This document shows positions 41,986-51,890 of a stretch of DNA of 64,000 bases, piece after piece. This DNA is from Collinsella ihumii (GTDB lineage Bacteria; Actinomycetota; Coriobacteriia; Coriobacteriales; Coriobacteriaceae): contig NZ_FCOU01000010.1 in assembly GCF_900046475.1 (NCBI RefSeq), positions 115,223 to 179,222 on the forward strand, read 5' to 3'. Under the pieces are notes generated by a model that was not told where the DNA came from, did not search any database, and saw nothing but the letters and a program-made list of their open reading frames with translations. Numbering within the stretch: the stretch's first letter is position 1; every line of letters begins with the position of its first letter. A program made the position numbers and the translations under genes.

Positions 41986-43833
41986 CTAGCGGGTCGGCTT
42001 GACGCCGAGTGCCTGCAGGGCCGCACCCATGACGGTCGCGAAGGGCTGGGCCGCCGCGACCGAGGTGTACCCCGTGCCGTCGAGCGTGACGTAGACCTGC
42101 ACCTTCGGGTCCTTCGTCGGGGCGAACCCCATGAACGACGCCAGGTACTTCCCGAGCTCGTAGCCGCCGGTCTCGCTCGCGCGCTGTCCGGTGCCCGTCT
42201 TGCCCGACACCTCGTAGCCCTCGACCTGGCCGAGCTCTCCGGTGCCCTCGTCCACGACGGTGAGCATCATGTCCGCGACCTTGGTCGCCGTCTCCTCGGA
42301 GAGCACCTGCTTGTCGTGCGCGGACCAATCGACCTTCACGCCCTTCTTGGCCATGAGGAAGTGGGGCGTGGTCATGATGCCCTTGTTGGAGATGGCAGAG
42401 ATCGCGCGCGTCAGCTCGACCGGCGCCACCGAGACCGACTGGCCGAACGACATGGCCGCCACGCTCGCGCCGTCGTATTCGTCGCGCGAGCGCACGATAC
42501 CGGTGTTTTCGCCCGGAAAGTCGATGCCCGAGGCATGGCCGATCTCGTAGCGGTCGAGATACTCGGCGAAGTTGTCGGCGCCGACCTTCTCGCCCACCAG
42601 GATCATGCCCGTGTTCGACGAGCGGCGCATGATCTCGCGCAGCGTCATGGTCATCGCGTAGTCGCGGTCGTCGACGTCGGTGACCTCGTCGTCGCCGGCG
42701 AGCACCACGGGCGGCACGTCGAACGTCGTGTCCACGTCTGCCACGCCCAGATCGATCGCCATGCCGCTCACGAGCGCCTTGAAGACGCTGCCGGGCTCGT
42801 AGGCGTCGGTCACCACGCGCAGGTTCATGTCCTCGGTGCGCGCGGTCGACAGGTCGGCCTGGTTGTAGGTGGGGTACGAGCAGGCCGCGAAGATCTCGCC
42901 GCTCGTTGGGTCGGTCACGATGATGGACCCGTGGTAGGCGCCGCTGTTGGCAACCGCCTCGGCAAGCGCCTCCTCCGCCTCGCGCTGGATGTTGATGTCG
43001 AGCGTGAGCACCAGGTCGTCGCCGTCGACCGCCGCCTGCTTCTCGTAGGCGCCCCCGGCGATATAGCTGCCGTCGGCGCCGCGCTCGCGCACGATCCAGC
43101 CGTTTTCGCCCTGCAGGTCCTGCTCGTACTGCAGCTCCAGGCCCGAGATGCCCTCGTTGTCGGTGTTGACGACGCCGAGCACCTGCGAGGCGAGCTGGCC
43201 GTACGGGTAGACGCGCTTGACCGTCTGCTCGAACTCGATGCCCGCGAGGCCCTCCTCCATGAGGGCGTCGGCCACGTCCTGGTCGACCTTGCGCGCCACG
43301 TAGGTCCAGGTGGTCTCCTCGTTGACCCTGTCGTTCGCGAAGCTCTTCTCGACGCCCAGGTGCTTCACGAGCGCGCTTGCGACCTTCTTCTTGTCCTCGA
43401 TGTTGTACGTGTTGAGCGCGATGTTGCTGCACTCCTCGCTCGCCGCGAGCACGTTGCCGTTGCGGTCGTAGAGCGTGCCGCGCTTGGCGTGCAGCGTCGA
43501 GTTGGCGATGCGGCGCGCCTCGAGGCGCTCCATGTTGACGTCGTGGTAGAAGATCTGGTGCTGCGAGAGCTTGAAGACGCCCGCGAACGAAGCCGCGCCC
43601 AGCAGGCCCTTAACGAGCGTGCGGCGGGACATGAGCGCGCCGTCCGATGCGGAGCCTCCCGCACCGGAGCCGCCGCGGCCGCGCCGGCTGCCTCCCCCGC
43701 GGGCTGCGCGCGCCGAGGCGCGGTCGCGGCGCTCGCGGGAACCGTAGTCAAAACGACCGTCGCCAAAGCGACGGTCAGCAAAGCGGTCGCTCCCGTAGCG
43801 GTCGCGACCGTATCCGTTTCTGTTCTGTGCCAT
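41986..43833 (-). CDS. ftsI: septal transpeptidase FtsI/PBP2-type
   Basis: 615 residues, class B penicillin-binding protein. A cytoplasmic tail of about 70 residues is very rich in Arg and Gly (repeats like RFGDGRF), followed by one helix near LVKGLLGAASFAGVFKLS, the dimerisation domain (AKRGTLYDRNGNVLA) and the transpeptidase with EPGSVFKAL (SxxK), SSNTG (SxN) and VSGKTGTGQ (KTG). It crosslinks septal peptidoglycan. ATG at 43833 follows GAGGGG. The RG-rich tail is not typical and may bind other divisome factors or RNA (inference). Confidence 0.94.
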   Translation of the reverse strand: MAQNRNGYGRDRYGSDRFADRRFGDGRFDYGSRERRDRASARAARGGGSRRGRGGSGAGGSASDGALMSRRTLVKGLLGAASFAGVFKLSQHQIFYHDVNMERLEARRIANSTLHAKRGTLYDRNGNVLAASEECSNIALNTYNIEDKKKVASALVKHLGVEKSFANDRVNEETTWTYVARKVDQDVADALMEEGLAGIEFEQTVKRVYPYGQLASQVLGVVNTDNEGISGLELQYEQDLQGENGWIVRERGADGSYIAGGAYEKQAAVDGDDLVLTLDINIQREAEEALAEAVANSGAYHGSIIVTDPTSGEIFAACSYPTYNQADLSTARTEDMNLRVVTDAYEPGSVFKALVSGMAIDLGVADVDTTFDVPPVVLAGDDEVTDVDDRDYAMTMTLREIMRRSSNTGMILVGEKVGADNFAEYLDRYEIGHASGIDFPGENTGIVRSRDEYDGASVAAMSFGQSVSVAPVELTRAISAISNKGIMTTPHFLMAKKGVKVDWSAHDKQVLSEETATKVADMMLTVVDEGTGELGQVEGYEVSGKTGTGQRASETGGYELGKYLASFMGFAPTKDPKVQVYVTLDGTGYTSVAAAQPFATVMGAALQALGVKPTR

Positions 43834-43855
43834 AGATGCGCCCCTCTTGCGGCTC

Positions 43856-44344
43856 CTACTGCTGGTCTGCGGACGGCTGGCCCTCGGTGGCAGACGATGC
43901 GGCCGAACCGGAAAGGTCGAGCTCGACGGTGTTCTCGGCATCGACCATGCCCAGCGTACCGGACGCGAGGTCGCGGATGCGCGTGGGGGAACCGTATACC
44001 GACTGCATGACCTCGAGGTTGGAGCTCTCGTCACGGCCGGTCTCGAGCTCGTTGGTGAGCGCGGCGTTGTTGTTGAGCGTCGCCGCCGTCGCGCTCGCCA
44101 GGCTGACGCGGGCCAGGCCGACGACGCAGAACAGGGCGATGAGCACGCAGCACACCTTGATGACGCTCACGAACGCCGGGCTGACCGCCTGGTTGGCCTG
44201 ACGGCCCTCGCCGGTGACGACGTGCAGGCTCGGGCGCTCGGCGACGCGCGGCGCCTCGTTCTGACGGAGGCGCTCCGGTGTTGCGGCGGGTTGCATATCA
44301 TAGGCGAATGCTGCGTTTGACTGACGATAACCCATGGTATGCAA
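43856..44344 (-). CDS. ftsL: FtsL-like divisome protein
   Basis: 162 residues. One helix (about 63-83, IKVCCVLIALFCVVGLARVSL) is followed by a coiled-coil region (AATLNNNAALTNELETGRDESS) and RIRDLASGTLGMVDAEN, the arrangement of FtsL. It bridges FtsQ and FtsI. I favour a TTG start at 44344, six bases after GAGGGG, over the ATG at 44335. The acidic Ser-rich C-terminus is lineage-specific. Assignment rests on topology and position between rsmH and ftsI. Confidence 0.8.
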   Translation of the reverse strand: MHTMGYRQSNAAFAYDMQPAATPERLRQNEAPRVAERPSLHVVTGEGRQANQAVSPAFVSVIKVCCVLIALFCVVGLARVSLASATAATLNNNAALTNELETGRDESSNLEVMQSVYGSPTRIRDLASGTLGMVDAENTVELDLSGSAASSATEGQPSADQQ

Positions 44345-44430
44345 CCCATTCCCCTCGAAGTAAGAGTAGTGCGATTAAAGTACGTTTATGCTGCCGCTCG
44401 GGGATGGCCGCACCGCGATCGCACGCAAGG

Positions 44431-45396
44431 TCATAAGCGCCTCGCCACGCGGATCTTGGCAGACCGGGCCCGGGGGTTGCGCTCGACCTCCTCGGCCTGC
44501 GCAACCAGCGGTTTACGGGTGATGATCTCGACTACCGGCACGTGCCCGCACACGCACACCGGAATATCCGGCGGGCAGATGCAGCCCTGGCTATGCTCCT
44601 GGAACAGCCGCTTGACGATGCGGTCCTCGAGCGAATGGTATGAGATGACGCAGATGCGCCCTCCCGGATTCGCCCATCTGACCGCAGCCTCGAGGCCGCG
44701 CTCGAGCACATCGAGCTCATGGTTGACCTCGATGCGGATCGCCTGGAAGCTCTTGCGCGCGGGGTGCCCCCCGTGGCGCCGGGCCGCGGCGGGAATGCCC
44801 GCCTTGACCGCCTCCACCAGATCTCCCGTGGTCTTGAGAGGCGCGTCCGCCCTCCTGCGCACGATCTGGCGCGCGATCTGGCGGGCGTACTTCTCCTCCC
44901 CGTAGACGCGAAGAATCCGGGCGAGGTCTGCTTCGTTGTAGGTGTTCACGACCTCAGCTGCGTTTAAGGTGTTGTTACCCGGATCCATCCGCATATCGAG
45001 TGGGGCGTCCTCGTGGTACGAGAAGCCCCTGCCAGGGATATCGAGCTGCGGGCTCGAGACGCCCAGATCGAACAGGAAGCCGTCGACACCGGGCACCTGG
45101 GCCGAGCACAGAAGCTCGTCCAGGTCCCCGAAGTTCCCTTTCAGGAGCTTGCGGGGCACGCCCGGCGCCTCGCGGTCGAGGCGCTCGTGCGCCGCGGCCA
45201 GCGCCATGTCGTCCTGATCGATGCCGAGGAGCAGGCCCGTCTCACCGACCTCAGCGGCCAGCTTGACCGAGTGACCGGCCCCTCCGAGGGTGCAGTCGCA
45301 CACGACCTCCCCCTCGTGCAAGGCGAGCTGCTCGAGCACTTCGTTGAGCATGACAGGTTCATGCCGATATTCGTATGTCAACGATCCCGTCTCCAT
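44431..45396 (-). CDS. rsmH: 16S rRNA (cytosine(1402)-N(4))-methyltransferase
   Basis: 321 residues. EYRHEPVMLNEVLEQL starts the family; CTLGGAGHSVKLA binds SAM; FDLGVSSPQLD, RGFSYHEDAPLDMRMD and CVISYHSLEDRIVKRLF follow. It methylates C1402 of 16S rRNA. Second gene of the dcw cluster, after mraZ. Confidence 0.97.
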   Translation of the reverse strand: METGSLTYEYRHEPVMLNEVLEQLALHEGEVVCDCTLGGAGHSVKLAAEVGETGLLLGIDQDDMALAAAHERLDREAPGVPRKLLKGNFGDLDELLCSAQVPGVDGFLFDLGVSSPQLDIPGRGFSYHEDAPLDMRMDPGNNTLNAAEVVNTYNEADLARILRVYGEEKYARQIARQIVRRRADAPLKTTGDLVEAVKAGIPAAARRHGGHPARKSFQAIRIEVNHELDVLERGLEAAVRWANPGGRICVISYHSLEDRIVKRLFQEHSQGCICPPDIPVCVCGHVPVVEIITRKPLVAQAEEVERNPRARSAKIRVARRL

Positions 45397-45423
45397 GTTC
45401 GTGTTCTCCTCCGGACCGCTTCC

Positions 45424-45858
45424 CTAATCGAAGAAGTTCGCCAGCACGTTCTTGACCGCGGCCTGACGCGCCTCGTGCTTCGCGCGGTCCCAGATCACCA
45501 GACGGTCGCCGTTGCCGACGATCGTGACCTCGCGATCGAGACCGGCCTGAGCGCGATACGGCTCAGGAAGGCTGATGCGGGCGGCCGAATCGATATCGAG
45601 TGTAGCCGCCTGACCGTTCAGCGCCTCCCTGACCATGCGATGCTCTCCGTTCGTGGGGTCGTACCCGCCCTTTGCGCGGAACACATCGTCAAGCCAGGCC
45701 TTGAACGTGTCCTCGGTGAACACGTACAGGGCGTCGAGCTCCTTTTCAGGAGCGGGCAGCACGCGCACTTGCTCGTCGAACTGCTTGCGGAAGGCTGGCG
45801 GTAGAGACAGACGGCCCTTTGCATCGAGGTTTCGATCATAGGTACCGGTGAGATACAC
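45424..45858 (-). CDS. mraZ: transcriptional regulator MraZ
   Basis: 144 residues, two AbrB-like SpoVT modules: TYDRNLDAKGRLSLPPAFRKQF and LDIDSAARISLPEPYRAQAGL with the DxxGR/DxAAR loops. MraZ forms a ring and binds TGGG repeats in its own promoter to control the dcw operon; such repeats lie about 100 bp upstream here. First gene of the cluster. Confidence 0.96.
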   Translation of the reverse strand: MYLTGTYDRNLDAKGRLSLPPAFRKQFDEQVRVLPAPEKELDALYVFTEDTFKAWLDDVFRAKGGYDPTNGEHRMVREALNGQAATLDIDSAARISLPEPYRAQAGLDREVTIVGNGDRLVIWDRAKHEARQAAVKNVLANFFD

Positions 45859-45921
45859 CGCCGCACCCCCTTAGGCGATTCGTGGGCTTGTGCGGGAGCC
45901 ACCCCGCTGTCGACGTCTTCA

Positions 45922-45950
45922 ATCTTATGGACTTTCGAACCCTTTCGCAA
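45922..45950 (-). promoter_or_regulatory. promoter of the dcw cluster
   Basis: TTGCGA (45950-45945) and TAAGAT (45927-45922) on the minus strand are spaced by exactly 17 bp, about 65 bp before mraZ. Confidence 0.7.
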
Positions 45951-45957
45951 CACTTTT

Positions 45958-45997
45958 TCCCACTTTCTCCCCCACCGGCTCCCACCAACCCACCCGA
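45958..45997 (-). promoter_or_regulatory. MraZ-box-like TGGG repeats
   Basis: On the minus strand four TGGGN units occur just upstream of the -35 (TGGGT, TGGGA, TGGGG, TGGGA), the middle two at a 10-bp period as in known MraZ operators. Suggests autoregulation. Confidence 0.6.
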
Positions 45998-46395
45998 CCT
46001 TGTTGAGAGGTTTCGGAACGCCATCGCCCCGACCACTACATCTTGTGTTTTGAGCACGAAAAGCCACCACCCCTCGCCAGAGAGACGGCAAAGCATAACG
46101 TTCAAGCTGAGGTTGAACCGATTTATCCGGCGGGGCGAAGTTGTGACGAAATCGAGAATCCGCAGGTCAGCGCGGTGGGAGAAAAAGTAGGCCTCTGACC
46201 AGCTGTTTTGCTGCTGCGGTCCGCGCTTTTGCAGCGATGTGCGCGCCCGCGGGACACCGGTGGGAGGAAGTGGGGGCGCCGTGGGGGCGCCGACGCTGCG
46301 GTCGATGCGCGCCCCAGGACGGTCCCTCGGGTGCGTCCCCGCGCGCCGGGTCGGCCCCGTCGACCCGTTCAGTATCGAGCAACGACGACAGCCGA

Positions 46396-46490
46396 CCCGT
46401 TCATTCATGAATGAAGAGGGGTGTCAGAAAATCGAATCCTGGGCAAACGCCGAAACGGGCCCCGTTCATTCATGAATGAACGGGTTTTGG
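46396..46490. repeat. TTCATTCATGAATGAA repeat element, copy 2
   Basis: Inverted relative of 20957-21046: two TTCATTCATGAATGAA palindromes with AATCCTGGGCAAACG between them. Lies 70 bp downstream of xerD. The remaining intergenic DNA (46000-46395) shows no gene. Confidence 0.75.
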
Positions 46491-46561
46491 CCCAAGGCGA
46501 GCCGGTCGATTCGGTTTCTGCGGATATGCCGGATGCGCCCGCCCCCATGACGGACGCGCCC

Positions 46562-47440
46562 TCATGCGCGCGGATGGGCCGCCAGGTAGACCTCGCGCAG
46601 CTGGGTGCGGTCGACATGGGTGTAGACCTGCGTCGTCGAAATGCTCGCATGGCCCAAGATCTCCTGGAGCACGCGCAGGTCGGCTCCCCCGGCGAGCATA
46701 TGGGTGGCGAACGAGTGCCGCAATATGTGGGGATGGAGGCCCTCGATCCCCACCGTCCTTCCCGCGCGCTCCACGATCGTGTGCACCGACTGGCGCGAGA
46801 TGCGGCCGCCGCGCGCGTTGAGGAACACCGCCGCCGAGACGCCGCTGCGCGCATGGGCGGCAAGCGAGCGGCGCGCGTCGGCGAGATAGGAGCGCAGGGC
46901 GCTTTCGGCCGTGCCGGAGATCGGCACGAGCCGCTCCTTGGAGCCCTTGCCCCTCACGCGCAGAAACTCGTCATCGAGATACAGGTCGCCCACGTCCAGC
47001 CCCGTGAGCTCGCTGACGCGCACCCCGCATCCGTAGAGCACCTCGAGGATCGCGTGGTCACGCACGCCGGCATCGGTCTGGGGAAACGGCTGGTCGAGCA
47101 GGGCCGTCGCCTGCTCGATGGTCAGATACTCCGGTAGGCGGTCGTCTTTGCGCGCATAGCGCACGCCGGCGGTGGGATGCGTCTCGCTCATGCCCTCGCG
47201 CATCAGGAACCGATGCATCCCCTTGACCGCCGACAGCGTGCGGTTGATCGACGACGAGGCGTAGCCCGCCTCGCGCCGCGCCGCGATGAAGTCCTCGATG
47301 TCGCGGCGCGCGACGGCATCGGCCTCGTCGATGCCGCGCTCGGACAGATAGGACACGTACGCGTTGAGGTCGCGGCGATAGGCGTCGAGCGTGTTGCGGG
47401 AGAGCCCGCGCTCGACGGCGAGATGCCCGAGGTATTCGTC
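46562..47440 (-). CDS. xerD: tyrosine recombinase XerD, 5' end lost to artefact
   Basis: About 290 codons remain. SAM-like core-binding domain (YLGHLAVERGLSRNTLDAYRRDL) and catalytic domain with Arg in YGCGVRVSELTGL, Lys in RGKGSKERLVPI, HILRHSFATHML, LGHASISTTQVYTHV (Tyr nucleophile). It resolves chromosome dimers at dif with XerC-type partners. The frame enters the adapter at 47441, so roughly the first 5-12 residues are missing; the gene is presumably intact in the organism. Confidence 0.93.
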   Translation of the reverse strand, partial: DEYLGHLAVERGLSRNTLDAYRRDLNAYVSYLSERGIDEADAVARRDIEDFIAARREAGYASSSINRTLSAVKGMHRFLMREGMSETHPTAGVRYARKDDRLPEYLTIEQATALLDQPFPQTDAGVRDHAILEVLYGCGVRVSELTGLDVGDLYLDDEFLRVRGKGSKERLVPISGTAESALRSYLADARRSLAAHARSGVSAAVFLNARGGRISRQSVHTIVERAGRTVGIEGLHPHILRHSFATHMLAGGADLRVLQEILGHASISTTQVYTHVDRTQLREVYLAAHPRA

Positions 47441-47739
47441 CTGTCTCTTATACACATCTAGATGTGTATAAGCGACCGTCCTTATACTGGCACGCGTTGA
47501 TCTTCTTCTTATCCGGCTCGACATCGGTCTCATAGTCAGCTCCCCTGGATCCCTTCATGGCCAGCTCGCACGCATGGGGCGCGTCGGGCCAACGGCCTGC
47601 GCGAGGCGCATGAGCACTGCCGCGAGCTCGCGGCGGACGGGTGAAGCAATGCGGCGATGGTCGTTTAGGACCGTTCTGTATGACTGGTCATCTCACGCAC
47701 CCAGCTTACGAGCTCCTCGTAGCAGAGAATTCCGGCAGC
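47441..47739. other. assembly artefact: Nextera junction adapter and displaced segments
   Basis: 47441-47478 is the junction adapter, with an exact 19-bp first half. 47479-47593 has no recognisable source in this window. 47594-47739 is an exact 146-bp copy of 50898-51043 in the same orientation. No gene is supported here; 47740-47797 leads to pyrG. Confidence 0.85.
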
Positions 47740-47797
47740 CCGCTGCCTCCTCTACACATGCGGCGCATGCGTCCGTCCGTCCATAGCGCCCGTCGCC

Positions 47798-49537
<1,740 letters not shown>

Positions 49538-49612
49538 TCAGCGCGTCTTATTCTCGTAACATTTGGGGTCGCGGCAGCGCGGGCGGGCTGCTCGCCCGGT
49601 CCGGGAGCTTTC

Positions 49613-49917
49613 TGGTCAAAACATGCGCTCCCATTGCAAACACGTGCACGTGATCGGCTTTGTGGTCAATTAGGTCGTTCCCATTGCAAACCGAGGTGCC
49701 GAATCCGGTTCGTTCGAGCGTTCTGGGCCCTCGAGACAGGCGTTTCCCGGCTCATCGCTCCCCCACGGCCCGGAAAACCCGCCCGCACGGCCGCCTTCCC
49801 GGCCTCCGAGGCGGCTGCGGCCCGGATCAGGCGCGTCCGTTTGCAATGGGAGCGACCTAATTGACCACGATCCGCGTCAGGCGCGAGCGTTTGCAATGGG
49901 AGTGCATGTTTTGACCA
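49613..49917. repeat. nested inverted repeat with about 80-bp arms
   Basis: Left arm 49613-49691 and right arm 49839-49917 are inverted copies, each containing two units of TTTGCAATGGGAG plus TTGACCA. One unit ends in GACCTAATTGACCAC, the other in GCATGTTTTGACCAC. The 147-bp centre has no gene. The element fills the gap between divergent pyrG and mntA. Confidence 0.8.
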
Positions 49918-50047
49918 CCCGACGGCGGATGAAGGCAGCCGGCGCACTCGACAGGCGGCAGCACCACCGGCATCACCCCCCTGCACGCTTGCGATATGAT
50001 ACCGGTAGGCAGCAAACCGCACGCCATCCACCGTCGCATATGGAGGT

Positions 50048-50395
50048 ATGTCCGCCATGGAGTCCGCCCAGGAACGAAGCGCCCGCATCGCGGAAATCGC
50101 CCGCATCGCGACGGCAGCGTGCTCCGCGCACCCCATCGTGAAGAAGCTCTATCTTTTCGGGTCGCGGGCACGCGGAGATTTCCGCCCGGACAGCGACTAT
50201 GACTTCTATGCCGTCCTCGACTACTCCATCAAGCCCCTAACCGCCGCATACCTTGCGGCGATCGAGGCCTTGGAAGCCGCCTTCGAGTCGCACGTCGACT
50301 TCGTGAGCGGAGAGGTATGGCCAGCGCGTGACCAAACGCTCAAAGAGGAAATTGAGAGGGACAAGGAGTTAGTCTATGACCGCGATGCCCAATGA
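50048..50395 (+). CDS. mntA: MntA-type nucleotidyltransferase antitoxin
   Basis: 115 residues, minimal nucleotidyltransferase: LYLFGSRARGDFRPDSDYDF holds GSx10DxD. MntA antitoxins AMPylate the partner HEPN toxin on its active-site Tyr. It overlaps hepT by 20 nt. A TATGAT box at 49995 may be its -10. Confidence 0.88.
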   Translation: MSAMESAQERSARIAEIARIATAACSAHPIVKKLYLFGSRARGDFRPDSDYDFYAVLDYSIKPLTAAYLAAIEALEAAFESHVDFVSGEVWPARDQTLKEEIERDKELVYDRDAQ

Positions 50396-50741
50396 CGAGC
50401 TGTCACTTAAGGAAATCAAGCGGTTGATTGCCGATGCCTACCGGAGGATTGAGGTCTTCGAGATGACAGAGGAGTCAGTGGTGCGACCCTCCTCCTTTAA
50501 AGAAGAAGCCCTCGTGGACGTCATCTTCATGAACGTGTACCGCGTGCTCGAAGAGGCGAACTCCCTTTCCTTCGATCTGAAAATGCGCCACCGAGACATC
50601 CCGTGGGACCAGGTCCGCGGGATGCGCAACAGGCTCGCCCACGATTACTCGCACGTCAATCGCGAAGTCGTATGGGGCACGATACGGGATAATTTTCCCC
50701 AGCTCGAGTTGCTGGTTGAACAGGAGCTCAGTCGCAGCTGA
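50376..50741 (+). CDS. hepT: HepT-type HEPN ribonuclease toxin
   Basis: 121 residues, all-helical HEPN domain with the active motif RNRLAHDY (Rx4HxY). In HepT/MntA pairs this toxin cleaves RNA and is silenced by AMPylation of the Tyr. ATG at 50376 has AAGGAG eight bases upstream, inside mntA, giving translational coupling. Catalytic residues are intact, so the pair is probably functional. Confidence 0.88.
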   Translation: MTAMPNDELSLKEIKRLIADAYRRIEVFEMTEESVVRPSSFKEEALVDVIFMNVYRVLEEANSLSFDLKMRHRDIPWDQVRGMRNRLAHDYSHVNREVVWGTIRDNFPQLELLVEQELSRS

Positions 50742-50821
50742 CGTCCGATTGCCGTAGCCGAACTCCCGAAGGCTGCGATAGCGCTGCACAGGACATCAAA
50801 CTCGTATACATACCTTGGCGC

Positions 50822-50855
50822 TGGAAAGAGGGCCGCCTGATCGGGCGGCCCTCTG
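50822..50855. terminator. hairpin downstream of hepT
   Basis: AGAGGGCCGCC pairs with GGCGGCCCTCT around a 6-nt loop, about 85 bp after the hepT stop; no long U tract. Confidence 0.6.
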
Positions 50856-50897
50856 AGGAAGGATTCACTTGTCCAGCGAGACGCACGCCTACGAGGC

Positions 50898-51043
50898 GGC
50901 CTGCGCGAGGCGCATGAGCACTGCCGCGAGCTCGCGGCGGACGGGTGAAGCAATGCGGCGATGGTCGTTTAGGACCGTTCTGTATGACTGGTCATCTCAC
51001 GCACCCAGCTTACGAGCTCCTCGTAGCAGAGAATTCCGGCAGC
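50898..51043 (-). pseudogene. decayed reading frame, exact copy at 47594-47739
   Basis: On the minus strand two overlapping frames together read like one protein end: CYEELVSWVRE in one frame and YRTVLNDHRRIASPVRRELA, ending MRLAQAAS then stop, in the next. A frameshift near 50990 separates them. The family is not recognised. The same 146 bp appear at 47594 by assembly artefact. Confidence 0.4.
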
Positions 51044-51131
51044 AAGGGCGAGCATCACCCGCAAAACTCTCCATGGGGCAGCCTAAAAATCACGCCCTCA
51101 AGCCGCAGGTATGTGATGAGGCGGCGAGCAC

Positions 51132-51730
51132 TCATTTTGCCAACTCTTCGAAGACGTCGACATACTCGTCCATGAAGTCTACGGCGACATCGACGTGACC
51201 AGAAGCCAACGACATGGACGCGTACAGGGGCAGCCGAACCAGGTCGTCACCATCGATGACCAAGGGCCTGGGGTGCAGCACGTACCTCGTCCCCACGCGC
51301 CCTCCGAACTTGTCCCTGAACTTGTCGAGCGACCGGGTGCTGTAACGCTTGGTCGATTTGACCTCCACCGGCGAGACGCGCAGCCTTCCCGCAGCGTCGT
51401 CGTAGCCTGCCGTAATCAAAAAGTCGATCTCCATGGTGCTCGACCGATCGCCGTCGTCGCGCTTGGAATAGAAGTACAGGCCGCGCCCGTCGCAGGTGAG
51501 CTGCTGAGCGACGACGTTTTCCGTGAGCATGCCCTCGTTGATCTGAAGCTTTCCGAGCAGGATGTCGCGATACACCTCGTGCGGGGTCTCGGCGCTGTCT
51601 GCAAAGACCTGCGACACAGGGAGCCCAGTGTCCCCCATATAGCATTTGAACGAGGACTCGTCGGCGGTCGAGGCAAGCCCGACCGACGGGTCCGTCACGT
51701 TGTAGCAGGTTTGGGGAGGGTCGCGTCCCG
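51132..51730 (-). pseudogene. ATPase C-terminal fragment (DUF4143 domain)
   Basis: Remaining frame starts about TCYNVTDPSVGLASTADESS and holds the DUF4143 restriction-like end: YMGDTGLPVSQVF, NEGMLTENVVAQQL, LYFYSKRDDG, MEIDFLITAGYDD and VSPVEVKSTKRYSTRSLDKF. Full-length members carry an N-terminal AAA ATPase (about 400 residues in all), which is absent. The break coincides with an inverted-repeat element at 51731, so insertion or deletion at that element probably truncated it. Confidence 0.8.
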
Positions 51731-51890
51731 GGGAAGCGCCGACAAATTGCTTTCGCGGCGGTCGGCCCCATGGCGAATCAGATGCGGGCGAAGGCGAGGA
51801 AGGCGCAGTTGGGCTGCACCGACGCAGCCTGAGCGCGCAGGCGCCCGCCACGGGGCCGACCGGCGCGGAATGAATTGGTCGGCGCTTCCC
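51731..51890. repeat. 160-bp MITE-like element at the DUF4143 breakpoint
   Basis: Ends GGGAAGCGCCGACAAATT (51731) and AATTGGTCGGCGCTTCCC (51873-51890) are inverted with one mismatch; pairing extends inward through GGTCGGCCCC / GGGGCCGACC. No transposase. The right end touches the stop codon of the regulator gene. Confidence 0.7.

Noticed and set aside
35131..42002. Very long plus-strand open frames opposite the mur genes (over 1000 codons)
   Set aside because: They are antisense shadows of well-supported mur/fts genes caused by high GC at third positions.
47479..47593. Minus-strand frame starting MKGSRGADYETDV as a gene
   Set aside because: Only about 28 codons between an adapter and a duplicated segment; origin unknown, so not called.
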